Source: Virgibacillus necropolis
GTDB taxonomy: Bacteria > Bacillota > Bacilli > Bacillales > Amphibacillaceae
Length of the DNA: 64,000 nucleotides
Assembly (NCBI RefSeq): GCF_002224365.1
Contig: NZ_CP022437.1
Span: 744,001-808,000, forward strand
Direction: 5' to 3'
Position 1 is the first letter of the stretch; every line of letters starts with the position of its first letter. The notes under the pieces were generated by a model. That model had not been told where the DNA came from. It was given only the letters and a program-made list of their open reading frames with translations, and did not search any database. The translations under genes were made by a program, and so were the position numbers. Shown here piece by piece: positions 1 through 7,730 of this stretch.

Positions 1-2
1 CA

Positions 3-188
3 TCGCAAACGTTAGCCGAGATTTTTGCAGAGTTGAAGGAAGAAGGCATGGAAAAAGGAAAAAGAGAAACAGAGAAAAATATTGCCAAAAAATTAATTCA
101 AAAAGATTACTCCAATGAGCAAATCATAGAACTAACGGAATTAGAACTAAACGAGGTAGTGAAGTTGAGAAAGTCACTTCAAATGTAG
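3..188 (+). CDS. C-terminal end of a Rpn/PD-(D/E)XK-type nuclease (partial)
   Basis: The window opens inside this frame and only the last 61 codons are present. What is visible is a highly charged helical stretch (EEGMEKGKRETEKN) followed by two short helices ending in KLRKSLQM. That is the usual tail of Rpn-family recombination-promoting nucleases (PDDEXK transposase-like proteins), which end in repeated EKG-type turns and an 'I..LT.L....I..L' helix. The catalytic domain lies outside the window, so the call rests only on this tail. A terminator follows at 213-247, so it is not co-transcribed with the sugar genes. Confidence 0.5.
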   Translation, partial: SQTLAEIFAELKEEGMEKGKRETEKNIAKKLIQKDYSNEQIIELTELELNEVVKLRKSLQM

Positions 189-212
189 TGAAGAGAACGA
201 AATAGGTTAATT

Positions 213-247
213 GGGAGGAACTTGACTTTTGTTGAGCTCCCTTTTTT
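213..247 (+). terminator. Rho-independent terminator after the Rpn-like gene
   Basis: GGGAG (213-217) pairs with CTCCC (237-241), and the 3' arm is followed by a run of six T. It lies 25 bases after the stop codon. Confidence 0.7.
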
Positions 248-257
248 GATTTGAAAT

Positions 258-471
258 TTAATCGGTAGAGTGGAAAAAGTTAATCGACAATGCAGGAGAG
301 TTGATCGGCAAGTCAAAAAATCGATCCACAGCAGCTGAAAGTCGATCGGCAGGATTGGAAAGTTGATCGTCAACCGCAAAAGTCGATCGAAAGCCCATGG
401 AAGTTGATCTGCGTCAGCAGAAGTCAATCGGCAGCCCATCAGAGTTGATCCACAACTGTTACAAGTGCGAT
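258..471. repeat. Degenerate 21-nt tandem repeats, family A (about ten units)
   Basis: Ten consecutive units of 20-22 nt can be laid out by eye, each starting TTGATC, TCGATC or TTAATC and ending in AAG or GAG. The rough consensus is TYGATCGGCA, seven to eight variable bases, then AAAG. A further isolated unit lies near 557-575. There are no unique spacers, so this is not a CRISPR array. The period of 21 keeps long frames open on both strands, which creates spurious reading frames. This fills most of the 480-base gene-free stretch 189-670; the rest holds a terminator and a promoter. Confidence 0.75.
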
Positions 472-616
472 CTAAATAGAAAGGCAATTTAATAAAATCC
501 AATTCATAAAAGTTCTCCCTTCATTTTGAGAATTGAAAGCCCAATCGCTAATATATAAAAGTTAATCGTCAGTCCTAGCTATAGGATCATGAAAACGGAT
601 TTATTTTGTCCTACAC

Positions 617-643
617 TTGGCATAAGGTACAATTAAATATAAT
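617..643 (+). promoter_or_regulatory. Candidate sigma-A promoter for the 671 gene
   Basis: TTGGCA (617-622) and TATAAT (638-643) are separated by 15 bases, slightly short of the ideal 17. The gene starts 28 bases downstream of the -10 box, after AGGAGG. Confidence 0.5.
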
Positions 644-670
644 AGTTCACTAAATATAGGAGGCACATAA

Positions 671-1666
671 ATGACTAACATACAATGGGGAATTCTAAGT
701 ACGGCTGGAATCGCACAAAAGCAACTAATTCCAGCAATTCAACGGGCATCAAATGCAAAAGTAACGGCAATCGCAAGCAGTAGTGGGGTGGAAAAGGCGA
801 AAACTGTTGCTAATAAATTTTCGATTGAAAAAACTCATGATAGTTATGAAAAGCTATTAGATGATCCGGAAATTGACGCCGTCTATATCCCGTTGCCTAA
901 TCATTTACATAAAGAATGGGTCATTACAGCAGCCAACAAAGGGAAGCATATCCTTTGTGAAAAGCCAGCAGCGGTCAATGCTGCTGAATTTGAAGAAATG
1001 AAATCGGCATGCGAGGAACATCAGGTAATTTTCATGGAAGCATTTATGTATCATTTCCATCCGCAGCATGATCGTGTAAAAGAAATCATTGATTCAGGCG
1101 AAATCGGTGACGTTTCCTATATGCGAGCCGCACATTCCTTTCATATGAAAGATCGGGATAGCAATGTTCGCATGAAATATCAAGATGGTGGCGGGAGCCT
1201 TTATGATCTTGGTTGTTACGCCATCCACGCGATAAGAAATGTCCTCCGCGTAGAGCCTGAAACCGTTCAAGTTCATGCGATAAAGGATAATGGGGTAGAT
1301 ACAGATGCATATGCCTATTTAACGTTTCCAAATGGCGTGCATGCAACATTTGATTCAAGCTTTAACCTGACAGACCGCAATGAATACGAAGTGGTAGGTA
1401 CAGAAGGACGAATCATGATCCCGCGAGCATTTCGACCAGACAAAAATGGCGGAGACGGCTTAATCGTCGTTGAAAAACAAGGTGTAACGCGCACGGAAAC
1501 GGTAAAGACCGATCAATATCGTGATCAAGTAGAACATATCTCCGAAGCAATTTTGAATGGGGATCATAAACTTCATAATGATTTTGAAAACACCCTTAAC
1601 AATATGCGGGTAATTGATGCTTGTATGGAATCGATGGAGACGGGCGAGCGAGTCGAATTAGGTTAA
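671..1666 (+). CDS. Gfo/Idh/MocA-family NAD(P)-dependent sugar oxidoreductase
   Basis: This 331-residue cytoplasmic protein has the two-domain layout of the Gfo/Idh/MocA family. An N-terminal Rossmann fold (WGILSTAGIAQ, with A instead of the third glycine) is followed by the family signature CEKP near residue 98 and a C-terminal alpha/beta domain containing GGGSLYDLGCYAIH. Such enzymes oxidise or reduce a sugar or polyol hydroxyl using NAD(P). This sequence resembles the D-xylose/glucose dehydrogenase-like branch, but the substrate cannot be read from sequence. The ATG at 671 has AGGAGG eight bases upstream. It is monocistronic, with its own promoter and a terminator directly after it. A 5' fragment of a close relative is found at 63184. 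Confidence 0.8.
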   Translation: MTNIQWGILSTAGIAQKQLIPAIQRASNAKVTAIASSSGVEKAKTVANKFSIEKTHDSYEKLLDDPEIDAVYIPLPNHLHKEWVITAANKGKHILCEKPAAVNAAEFEEMKSACEEHQVIFMEAFMYHFHPQHDRVKEIIDSGEIGDVSYMRAAHSFHMKDRDSNVRMKYQDGGGSLYDLGCYAIHAIRNVLRVEPETVQVHAIKDNGVDTDAYAYLTFPNGVHATFDSSFNLTDRNEYEVVGTEGRIMIPRAFRPDKNGGDGLIVVEKQGVTRTETVKTDQYRDQVEHISEAILNGDHKLHNDFENTLNNMRVIDACMESMETGERVELG

Positions 1667-1686
1667 ATAGAATAGTTTGGTGGGGA

Positions 1687-1719
1687 AGAAGCTTGATTTT
1701 TAATCGGGCTTCTTTTTTG
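1687..1719 (+). terminator. Rho-independent terminator after the 671 gene
   Basis: AGAAGC (1687-1692) pairs with GCTTCT (1708-1713), an inner GATT/AATC extends the stem, and six T follow. Confidence 0.85.
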
Positions 1720-1732
1720 TGGTGTGGAGAGG

Positions 1733-1858
1733 TGTCCAGAACTCGGTGTGCCGTCGCCCGAGTTAGGGTTGGTGTCTCCCGAGTATACGAAGTTCTGTCC
1801 CGAGTTGGTGTCATTCTCTCCCGGATTTGATCGTTTGTCTCCCGAGTTGAACAAAATC
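1733..1858. repeat. Exact-period 21-nt tandem repeats, family B, copy 1 (six units)
   Basis: Six units of exactly 21 nt begin at 1733, 1754, 1775, 1796, 1817 and 1838. The consensus is TCTCCCGAGTT followed by about ten variable bases, often GGTG and TTC. Units differ from each other at many positions but the spacing has no indel. The same family recurs at 55862-55971. Because 21 is a multiple of three, the block reads as a seven-residue repeat (PEL...S on plus, NSGEN.. on minus). I do not believe it is translated. Confidence 0.85.
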
Positions 1859-1973
1859 AGGAAGTTAATTCATAGCATTGGGAAACCGATCGGCAGCTCA
1901 GCGGGTATTCTTATCTCCGTCGTTTTCAGTGAAATTACGACGAAAAGGTTAAATAGAAAAAGAGTTGTGTAAT

Positions 1974-2000
1974 GAGAGCCAGTTATTAGGCTCTTTTTTT
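1974..2000 (+). terminator. Rho-independent terminator downstream of the repeats
   Basis: AGAGCC (1975-1980) pairs with GGCTCT (1989-1994) across an eight-base loop and runs into seven T. No gene ends just before it, so it may belong to a lost gene or be a second-line terminator. Confidence 0.75.
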
Positions 2001-2062
2001 GCGTTGCCTAATTTATATCAGTAATAAAGGATATTTAATTAAAAAAGTAATCAAAAAACTTA

Positions 2063-2091
2063 TAGACAAATTAAATATGCTGTGATAGGAT
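2063..2091 (+). promoter_or_regulatory. Sigma-A promoter of the galactoside operon
   Basis: TAGACA (2063-2068) and TAGGAT (2086-2091) are separated by exactly 17 bases. The expected start of transcription, near 2098, falls at the edge of the palindrome at 2101-2132. Confidence 0.6.
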
Positions 2092-2100
2092 GATAAACAA

Positions 2101-2132
2101 TTAGTAAATTATTTATCAAATTTATTTACTAA
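2101..2132. promoter_or_regulatory. Palindromic operator (ROK/XylR-like) overlapping the start of transcription
   Basis: TTAGTAAAT (2101-2109) and ATTTACTAA (2124-2132) are perfect 9-bp inverted arms around a 14-base AT-rich centre. This resembles operators of NagC/XylR-type ROK repressors. Its position just after the -10 box would block transcription when bound. The ROK protein encoded next has no helix-turn-helix, so the repressor must be encoded elsewhere. A cre-like half match (TGTAAACGTAATCA, 2150-2163) follows. Confidence 0.6.
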
Positions 2133-2202
2133 AAAATTTTATTTATAGATGTAAACGTAATCATATTGGTGCATGAAGAAAGAGATAATGAGGTGACCTT
2201 TG

Positions 2203-3138
2203 GTGAAATATGGATTAGGTGTTGATGTTGGTGGTACAAAAATAGCTGCGGTAATTATTAACCAACATGGGGAAATTATTGAACGTGTTGAAGTTCTAAG
2301 TAATCCTTCCGATAAAGAAAAAATGTTTAAACAAGTGACTAAAAGTATTGAAAGTGTTTTAGTGAATTCCAATCTAGAGATTTCAATGATAGAAGGGATG
2401 GGGATAGGTGTTCCAGGAAAAGTAGACCGTGAGAATGGAATAGCGGTTTACCAAAATAATTTACCATGGAGTAATTTTCCGATTGTAGAGAAACTACGTA
2501 CACATTTCTCCATTAAAAACATTGTTATTGATAACGATGTTTATATGGCAGCATTTGCGGAATGGATGGTGTCAAACGCAACTAAAAAAGAAACGTTTGT
2601 TTATGTAACGGTTAGCACAGGCATTTCTTGTTCCATCATTCAAGAAGGTTCGTTTCTAAGGGGCACTGGATTTGCGGGGGAAATTGGTTTACTACCGGTT
2701 TTATCAAAGTCATCAGCAACTAGGCTACATAATTTAGAAGAATCCGCATCTGGCCCTGCAATCCAAAAGCTCGCTAAGAATTACTTTGAATGTCCTAACA
2801 TGACCACAGAAAAATTTTTTTTGGAGTATGAAAAGAATAAACCTGGCGCAAGTGTCGTGCTGGATGAAGTGGCCGAATCTTTAGCACATGGGATATATTC
2901 AATTGTATGTTTACTAGATCCACACAAGGTAATTTTTGGTGGAGGGGTGATGAATAACCATCCTTATTTACTAGATTTAGTAAAGTCAAAAATGGAGCAT
3001 TATGTAATAGATGAGCAAAAGCATGCTTTACTACGAATGCAAACGAGTAAGTTAAAAGGAGATTCTGGAGTTGTAGGAGCAGGGTTAAAAGGGATGGAAT
3101 CTTTACCTAACAACTTTAAGGAGGTGGGGTTGACATAA
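2203..3138 (+). CDS. ROK-family sugar kinase without the zinc motif
   Basis: ROK proteins phosphorylate glucose, fructose, N-acetylhexosamines or similar sugars with ATP. Visible here are the phosphate-binding loop DVGGTK near the N terminus, the motif IDNDVYMAAFAEW holding the expected catalytic Asp, and a C-terminal FGGGV. No N-terminal helix-turn-helix is present, so this is a kinase-type and not a repressor-type ROK. The usual zinc motif CxCGxxGCxE is absent: the segment after GEIG reads VLSKSSATRLHNLEESASG. The GTG at 2203 sits six bases after AGGTGA; a TTG three bases earlier is too close to the ribosome site. It is the first gene of the 2203-9476 operon. The sugar cannot be assigned, and a sensory role is possible. 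Confidence 0.75.
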   Translation: MKYGLGVDVGGTKIAAVIINQHGEIIERVEVLSNPSDKEKMFKQVTKSIESVLVNSNLEISMIEGMGIGVPGKVDRENGIAVYQNNLPWSNFPIVEKLRTHFSIKNIVIDNDVYMAAFAEWMVSNATKKETFVYVTVSTGISCSIIQEGSFLRGTGFAGEIGLLPVLSKSSATRLHNLEESASGPAIQKLAKNYFECPNMTTEKFFLEYEKNKPGASVVLDEVAESLAHGIYSIVCLLDPHKVIFGGGVMNNHPYLLDLVKSKMEHYVIDEQKHALLRMQTSKLKGDSGVVGAGLKGMESLPNNFKEVGLT

Positions 3139-3235
3139 GTTCGTTATTTTTAATTAAAGAATCTTAGTTTACTTCACCTTGAATTAACGGAATGTTGGAG
3201 CATCAAAATTTTACATTAATAAGGGAGGAAATAAA

Positions 3236-4498
3236 ATGAAAAAAGTTGCAGCAATGCTTTTATGCCTATTTTTATTTTCTATATTAGCTGCTTGTAGTGA
3301 TGATAGCGGAAGTGCTGAAGGAGATGACAAAATAACATTATGGTACTGGAACCGGGGACTTGATGAAAAGGTGTTAGAAAAAGTTAAAGAGGAATTTCCA
3401 GACGTTGAATTTGTTGCTCAAAAGCTACCACCTGGTGGAGATTACAAAACAAAATTAACTACATTATTGGCATCAAATAATAATGAGGATGCACCAGACA
3501 TGGTTTTAATGAATATCTGGATTTCTGAGTTTCTACCTTACGCTGACAAGTTTGTAAATATATACGATCATGGTGGCGCTGAATTGGAGGATAAATTTCC
3601 TGATTGGAAATTGAGTCAGGCAATTACCGGTGATGGTGAAAAAATGATAGCGATTCCAGTAGATACGTCACCAACAGGATTCTTTTATCGTAAAGATGTG
3701 TTTTCTAAGGCTGGTATAGCTGAATCACCGGAAGAGTTGCAAGAAAAAATTAGTACTTGGGATGGTTATGTAAATGTCTTGACAACACTTAAAAATGAGG
3801 CTAATGCTTATGCGGTTTCATCGATTAAAGATGCATTTGGAAATCAGGTCAATAAATTAGATAAACGATACTTCGATAAGGATAATAATTTTATTGGCGA
3901 TCAGGAACATATTAAAGAAGTATGGGATAAAGCTATTGAGTTAGGTGAAAAAGGTTTAGTCTTAGGAAATGTGGATGAATTTTCTGAGGAGTGGAACGCG
4001 GCGCTTATTAATAATGAAATAGTTGGCTATGACGGTCCGGTTTGGGCTAAAGATTTGATTATAGATACAGCCTCTAGTACATCAGGTAAATGGAGAGTAA
4101 CAAGATCGCCAATAGCTGATGGTAACGATGGAGGTTCGTTCTTAGCCGTATTAAGTTCAACTGACCAACCTGAAAAAAGCGTTGAAATTGCAAAGTTTAT
4201 TAATTCACCAGAAAATCAAATTACATCCTATAAAAATATGAGTCTATTCCCTTCAGCTATTGAAGCATTAGAAAGTGATGAAATCAATCATAAAGAAGAG
4301 TTCTTTGGCGGACAAAACACAACAGAAGTGTTCGCAGAGTCTGCAAAAAATGTAAAAAAAGCATATAAAGGTCCACAAGAATCAATTGTATTAACTGCTT
4401 TTAGAAATGAATTAGAATTAGTATATACACAAGACAAAGATCCAGAAAAGGCATGGGAAGATGCTTTATCTAAAATAGAAAGAGACTTAAGTATGTAA
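3236..4498 (+). CDS. Sugar ABC transporter substrate-binding lipoprotein (family 1, CUT1)
   Basis: This 420-residue protein begins with a lipoprotein signal ending in LAAC, so Cys20 should be lipidated and the protein held on the outer face of the membrane. The rest has the look of family 1 (maltose-type) binding proteins: an early ITLWYWNRG strand, a DMVLMNIW segment, and a hinge-side IPVDTSPTGFFYRKDVF. It should bring an oligosaccharide to the permeases encoded at 4638 and 5579. A stem-loop with a short T run (4591-4616) lies between it and the permeases, which is common where the binding protein is made in excess. The GH35 gene downstream suggests a galactose-bearing ligand; this is inference. 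Confidence 0.85.
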   Translation: MKKVAAMLLCLFLFSILAACSDDSGSAEGDDKITLWYWNRGLDEKVLEKVKEEFPDVEFVAQKLPPGGDYKTKLTTLLASNNNEDAPDMVLMNIWISEFLPYADKFVNIYDHGGAELEDKFPDWKLSQAITGDGEKMIAIPVDTSPTGFFYRKDVFSKAGIAESPEELQEKISTWDGYVNVLTTLKNEANAYAVSSIKDAFGNQVNKLDKRYFDKDNNFIGDQEHIKEVWDKAIELGEKGLVLGNVDEFSEEWNAALINNEIVGYDGPVWAKDLIIDTASSTSGKWRVTRSPIADGNDGGSFLAVLSSTDQPEKSVEIAKFINSPENQITSYKNMSLFPSAIEALESDEINHKEEFFGGQNTTEVFAESAKNVKKAYKGPQESIVLTAFRNELELVYTQDKDPEKAWEDALSKIERDLSM

Positions 4499-4590
4499 GG
4501 CCAAAAGCGAAAGCACTTGTTTATTACCGTATGAGCTGGACGCGGCTGATTATATCGTTCTGTTACTCGCAAAATAAATTTGAAATAGGA

Positions 4591-4616
4591 AAGGGGATTA
4601 ACTAAAATCCCCTTTT
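4591..4616 (+). terminator. Leaky terminator between binding protein and permeases
   Basis: AAGGGGATT (4591-4599) pairs with AATCCCCTT (4606-4614), and only four T follow (4613-4616). With the operon continuing 20 bases later, partial termination fits better than a true operon end. Confidence 0.6.
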
Positions 4617-4637
4617 ATCCATTAGGTGGTGAGTTAA

Positions 4638-5555
4638 ATGAGTACAGTAGATGTTCAACCTAAAAAACACAAAAATGAAACATGGCGAGAAATGAAAAAA
4701 AATAAGGGAGCCTATTTATTAATATCACCTTTTTTTATCATCTTTCTTATTTTTGGTTTATTCCCGATTTTATTTTCAATTTATTTAGCCCTTTCCAGTT
4801 GGGATGGCATTGGTACGATGGAATTTGTGGGACTTCGAAATTTTGAATTCTTACTAACCGACCCGTTATTTTGGAAATCAATTGCAAACACATTCATTAT
4901 TTTCATCATATCAACAATACCAATGATTTTTCTTGCGCTTGTTGTAGCCTTTCTGTTGAATTCTAGTTTTGTTAAATTCAGAGGGTTCTATAAAACATTA
5001 TATTTCCTACCAAACGTTACCGCGATAGTGGCAGTAGCGATTGTGTTTAGTGTTATATTTTCCCCTAGTTATGGCTTTGTAAACTACATTATTACCTTAC
5101 TGGGCTTTGATGCTATCAACTGGCATAACAATGCAATTGGAGTAAAAGTGGCTGTTGCGGCAATGGTTATTTGGAGATGGACAGGATACAATGCAATTAT
5201 ATTTCTAGCAGGATTACAAAAAATCCCTAATAGTTTATATGAGGCTGCTAGAATTGATGGAGCAAGTACATTTCAAATTTTTACGAAAATAACGATTCCT
5301 TTATTAAGGCCAGTAATGCTATTTGTTGTTATTACTTCAACTATTGGCGGAATGCAAATTTTCGCAGAGCCGCAATTACTTGTTGGGAACTCAGGCGGAG
5401 CTGGGGGAGAAGGACTAACAATTGTACTTTACCTTTATCAACAGGCCTTTGTTAAAAACCTTTATGGTTATGGATCTGCAATTGCAATAGGTTTATTTAT
5501 TATTATCATGTTGTTCTCTCTATTTAATTGGAAAGTTGTTCAAAGAAAAAAATAA
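4638..5555 (+). CDS. Sugar ABC transporter permease (MalF-type, CUT1)
   Basis: This 305-residue membrane protein has about six hydrophobic segments, after a charged cytoplasmic N terminus rich in lysine. The first segment (YLLISPFFIIFLIFGLF) and the cytoplasmic EAA loop (EAARIDGASTFQIF followed by IPLLRP) identify it as the first of the two inner-membrane subunits of a carbohydrate importer. The EAA loop docks on an ATPase. No ATPase is encoded nearby, so a shared MsmX-like ATPase elsewhere is expected. The start ATG has a GGTGGTG ribosome site. It is 23 bases upstream of the second permease. Confidence 0.9.
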   Translation: MSTVDVQPKKHKNETWREMKKNKGAYLLISPFFIIFLIFGLFPILFSIYLALSSWDGIGTMEFVGLRNFEFLLTDPLFWKSIANTFIIFIISTIPMIFLALVVAFLLNSSFVKFRGFYKTLYFLPNVTAIVAVAIVFSVIFSPSYGFVNYIITLLGFDAINWHNNAIGVKVAVAAMVIWRWTGYNAIIFLAGLQKIPNSLYEAARIDGASTFQIFTKITIPLLRPVMLFVVITSTIGGMQIFAEPQLLVGNSGGAGGEGLTIVLYLYQQAFVKNLYGYGSAIAIGLFIIIMLFSLFNWKVVQRKK

Positions 5556-5578
5556 CGAAAAAAATAGAGGTGAAAAAA

Positions 5579-6400
5579 GTGTCTATACTTAAAAAAATAA
5601 TCTTACATACATGCTTAATTATAGGTGTGTTGATTTCTATATTTCCTTTTTATTGGCTAATTGTCATGTCAACAAATGATTCAAGTGCCGCTTATACATT
5701 TCCACCTGTTTGGACATTTGGAGATCAGTTTTTTGTGAACGTACAAAAAGTATTTGCGGAGATTCCGTTTTTGCAATCTATGTTTAACACATTAATTGTA
5801 TCGACATTATCAACGGTATTAGTTTTATTTTTTAGTTCTTTAGCGGGATTTGTATTTGCGAAGTTCAAGTTTCCTGGTAAAAACAAACTCTTTATCTTTA
5901 CACTTACTACGATGATGATTCCGGCACAATTATCATTAATCCCCATGTTTATTATGATGCAGGAAATTGGTTGGATTGACAGTTATAAAGCATTAATTAT
6001 TCCTGGACTCGTAAGTGCATTTGGTATTTTTTGGATCAAACAATATGCGGAAGGTGCTATCCATGATGACCTCCTAAATGCGGCACGAATTGATGGATGT
6101 GGTATCTTTAGAATGTATTGGAATATAGCATTACCCGTTCTAAAACCTGCATTAGCTTTTCTAGCAATATTTAACTTTATGGCTGTATGGAATGATTACT
6201 TGTGGCCGTTAATCGTTCTAAATGATCCATCAAAATATACATTAATGGTTGCGTTAGCTAACTTAAAGGGATTACATGCTACCGACCATGCTGCAGTAAT
6301 GACAGGAACATTTTTAGGGACATTACCATTAATCGCATTATTTCTAATAGCAAGCAGACAGTTTATTTCTGATATAGCTGCTGGAGCTGTTAAAGATTAG
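5579..6400 (+). CDS. Sugar ABC transporter permease (MalG-type, CUT1)
   Basis: This is the second transmembrane subunit, with the EAA loop NAARIDGCGIFRMYW followed by LPVLKP and about six membrane segments. I start it at the GTG at 5579, which follows GAGGTG by six bases and gives MSILKKIILH and a normal family length of 273 residues. The frame could extend upstream to a TTG at 5528 inside the previous gene, but that has no ribosome site. It is predicted to act with the 4638 permease and the 3236 lipoprotein. Confidence 0.88.
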   Translation: MSILKKIILHTCLIIGVLISIFPFYWLIVMSTNDSSAAYTFPPVWTFGDQFFVNVQKVFAEIPFLQSMFNTLIVSTLSTVLVLFFSSLAGFVFAKFKFPGKNKLFIFTLTTMMIPAQLSLIPMFIMMQEIGWIDSYKALIIPGLVSAFGIFWIKQYAEGAIHDDLLNAARIDGCGIFRMYWNIALPVLKPALAFLAIFNFMAVWNDYLWPLIVLNDPSKYTLMVALANLKGLHATDHAAVMTGTFLGTLPLIALFLIASRQFISDIAAGAVKD

Positions 6401-6417
6401 AAAAAAGAAAGGAGACA

Positions 6418-7683
6418 ATGGCATTGAAAAAAACAAAAGCCATACTAATAGGCGCTGGTGATAGAGGAGCAAAAGCATATGCTCCTTATGCCATATCCTA
6501 TCCACACGAATTAGAATTTGTAGCAGTAGCTGAGTTAAATCCTGAAAAAAGGGCAGCTTTTGCGGATGTGCATGGTTTTCCGAGTAACCGCTGTTTCGAG
6601 TCATGGGAAGAAATGTTGGATGAAAAAATTGAAGCTGATGTTGCCTTTATTTGTACGTTAGATCGTCAGCACTATAAGCCAACGATAAAAGCAATTGAAG
6701 CTGGCTATCACGTATTGTTGGAAAAACCGATGTCGCCTGATCCTGAGGAATGTATTTCAATGGTTGAAACTGCTAAGGAACATAATAGACTTTTAACGAT
6801 TTGCCATGTTCTCCGCTATACGCCATTTTGGAATAATATTAAAAAGATTATTGATGACGGTGATATTGGTGATATTGTATCTATTCAGTTAAATGAAAAT
6901 GTAGAAATTATGCACATGTCCCATAGTTTCGTTCGCGGGAATTGGAACAATAGCGACGATTCGAGTCCTATGATTCTACAAAAATCCTGTCATGATATGG
7001 ATATTTTAATGTACTTAATGGATCAAAAATGCAAACATGTTAGTTCATTTGGATCACTGATGCATTTTAATGAAAGAAATAAACCAGAGGGAGCGCCATT
7101 ACGTTGTCTAGATGGATGTCCTGTAGAAAATGAATGTGCGTTTCATGCCGGAAGATATTATTTAGGAGAAGGAAAAGGATGGGCGAAGAAATTTACCACT
7201 GACGACTCTCGTGAAGGAATTATTGAAGCATTGAACACCACACCTTATGGTAAATGTGTTTATCAATCGGATAATAATGTTGTCGATCACCAGGTGGTGA
7301 ATCTGGAATTTGAAAATGGTGCGACAGCAACTTTTAGTATGTGTGGATTCACGAGGGAACAAACTCGGATTGTTCAAATTATGGGAACAAAAGGTGAAAT
7401 CAGAGGAAAGATGGATGAAAACTATATATCCGTATTCAATTTTCTAACGCAAAATGAAACGGTTATCAATCTCAATAAACCGCTTGGTGGTCATGGCGGT
7501 GGCGATGACGCAATTGTGAGAGATTTCTTGAAAGAGGTCAAAAACTACCGAGAGACAGATAGACCATCTGCTGTTGTGTCACTCGAAAGTCATTTGTTAG
7601 CTTTTGCTGCTGAAGCTTCAAGGATTGATAATGGAAAAGTAATTGATTTAGATAAATTTATCAATGATAAATCTTTAAATTAA
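6418..7683 (+). CDS. Gfo/Idh/MocA-family oxidoreductase with a cysteine cluster
   Basis: The 421-residue protein carries the Rossmann motif GAGDRGAKAY, the family EKP signature (VLLEKPMSP) and the SCHDMDILMYLM helix expected to place the catalytic His. About 230 residues in, there is a cysteine-rich insertion, CLDGCPVENECAF, which could bind a metal and is absent from the shorter family members in this window. The family oxidises or reduces sugars with NAD(P), and some branches are NAD-dependent glycosidases such as GH109. In an operon with an importer and a GH35 enzyme, a role in processing the imported sugar is likely, but the exact reaction is unknown. AGGAGA precedes the ATG. Confidence 0.8.
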   Translation: MALKKTKAILIGAGDRGAKAYAPYAISYPHELEFVAVAELNPEKRAAFADVHGFPSNRCFESWEEMLDEKIEADVAFICTLDRQHYKPTIKAIEAGYHVLLEKPMSPDPEECISMVETAKEHNRLLTICHVLRYTPFWNNIKKIIDDGDIGDIVSIQLNENVEIMHMSHSFVRGNWNNSDDSSPMILQKSCHDMDILMYLMDQKCKHVSSFGSLMHFNERNKPEGAPLRCLDGCPVENECAFHAGRYYLGEGKGWAKKFTTDDSREGIIEALNTTPYGKCVYQSDNNVVDHQVVNLEFENGATATFSMCGFTREQTRIVQIMGTKGEIRGKMDENYISVFNFLTQNETVINLNKPLGGHGGGDDAIVRDFLKEVKNYRETDRPSAVVSLESHLLAFAAEASRIDNGKVIDLDKFINDKSLN

Positions 7684-7713
7684 AGGGACAAGGACCCTGT
7701 CCCTCTGTCCCTG
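7684..7713. repeat. Short GGGACA/TGTCCC hairpin repeat
   Basis: AGGGACA (7684-7690) can pair with either of two TGTCCCT copies (7698-7704 and 7706-7712). It lies between the stop of the oxidoreductase gene and the ribosome site of the GH35 gene. Similar small AGGGACA/TGTCCCT pieces are scattered in bacilli. It might tune expression of the downstream gene. Confidence 0.55.
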
Positions 7714-7730
7714 GAAAGGAGTGGTAAATC

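Noticed and set aside
258-471. CRISPR array
   Set aside because: Units are contiguous and degenerate with no unique spacers, and no cas genes are present.
179-502. Minus-strand open frame of 107 codons
   Set aside because: It is kept open by the 21-nt family A repeats, has no ribosome site and resembles no protein family.
1663-1972. Overlapping open frames with seven-residue repeats on both strands
   Set aside because: The repeats are the 21-nt DNA units read in frame; composition and context do not support translation.
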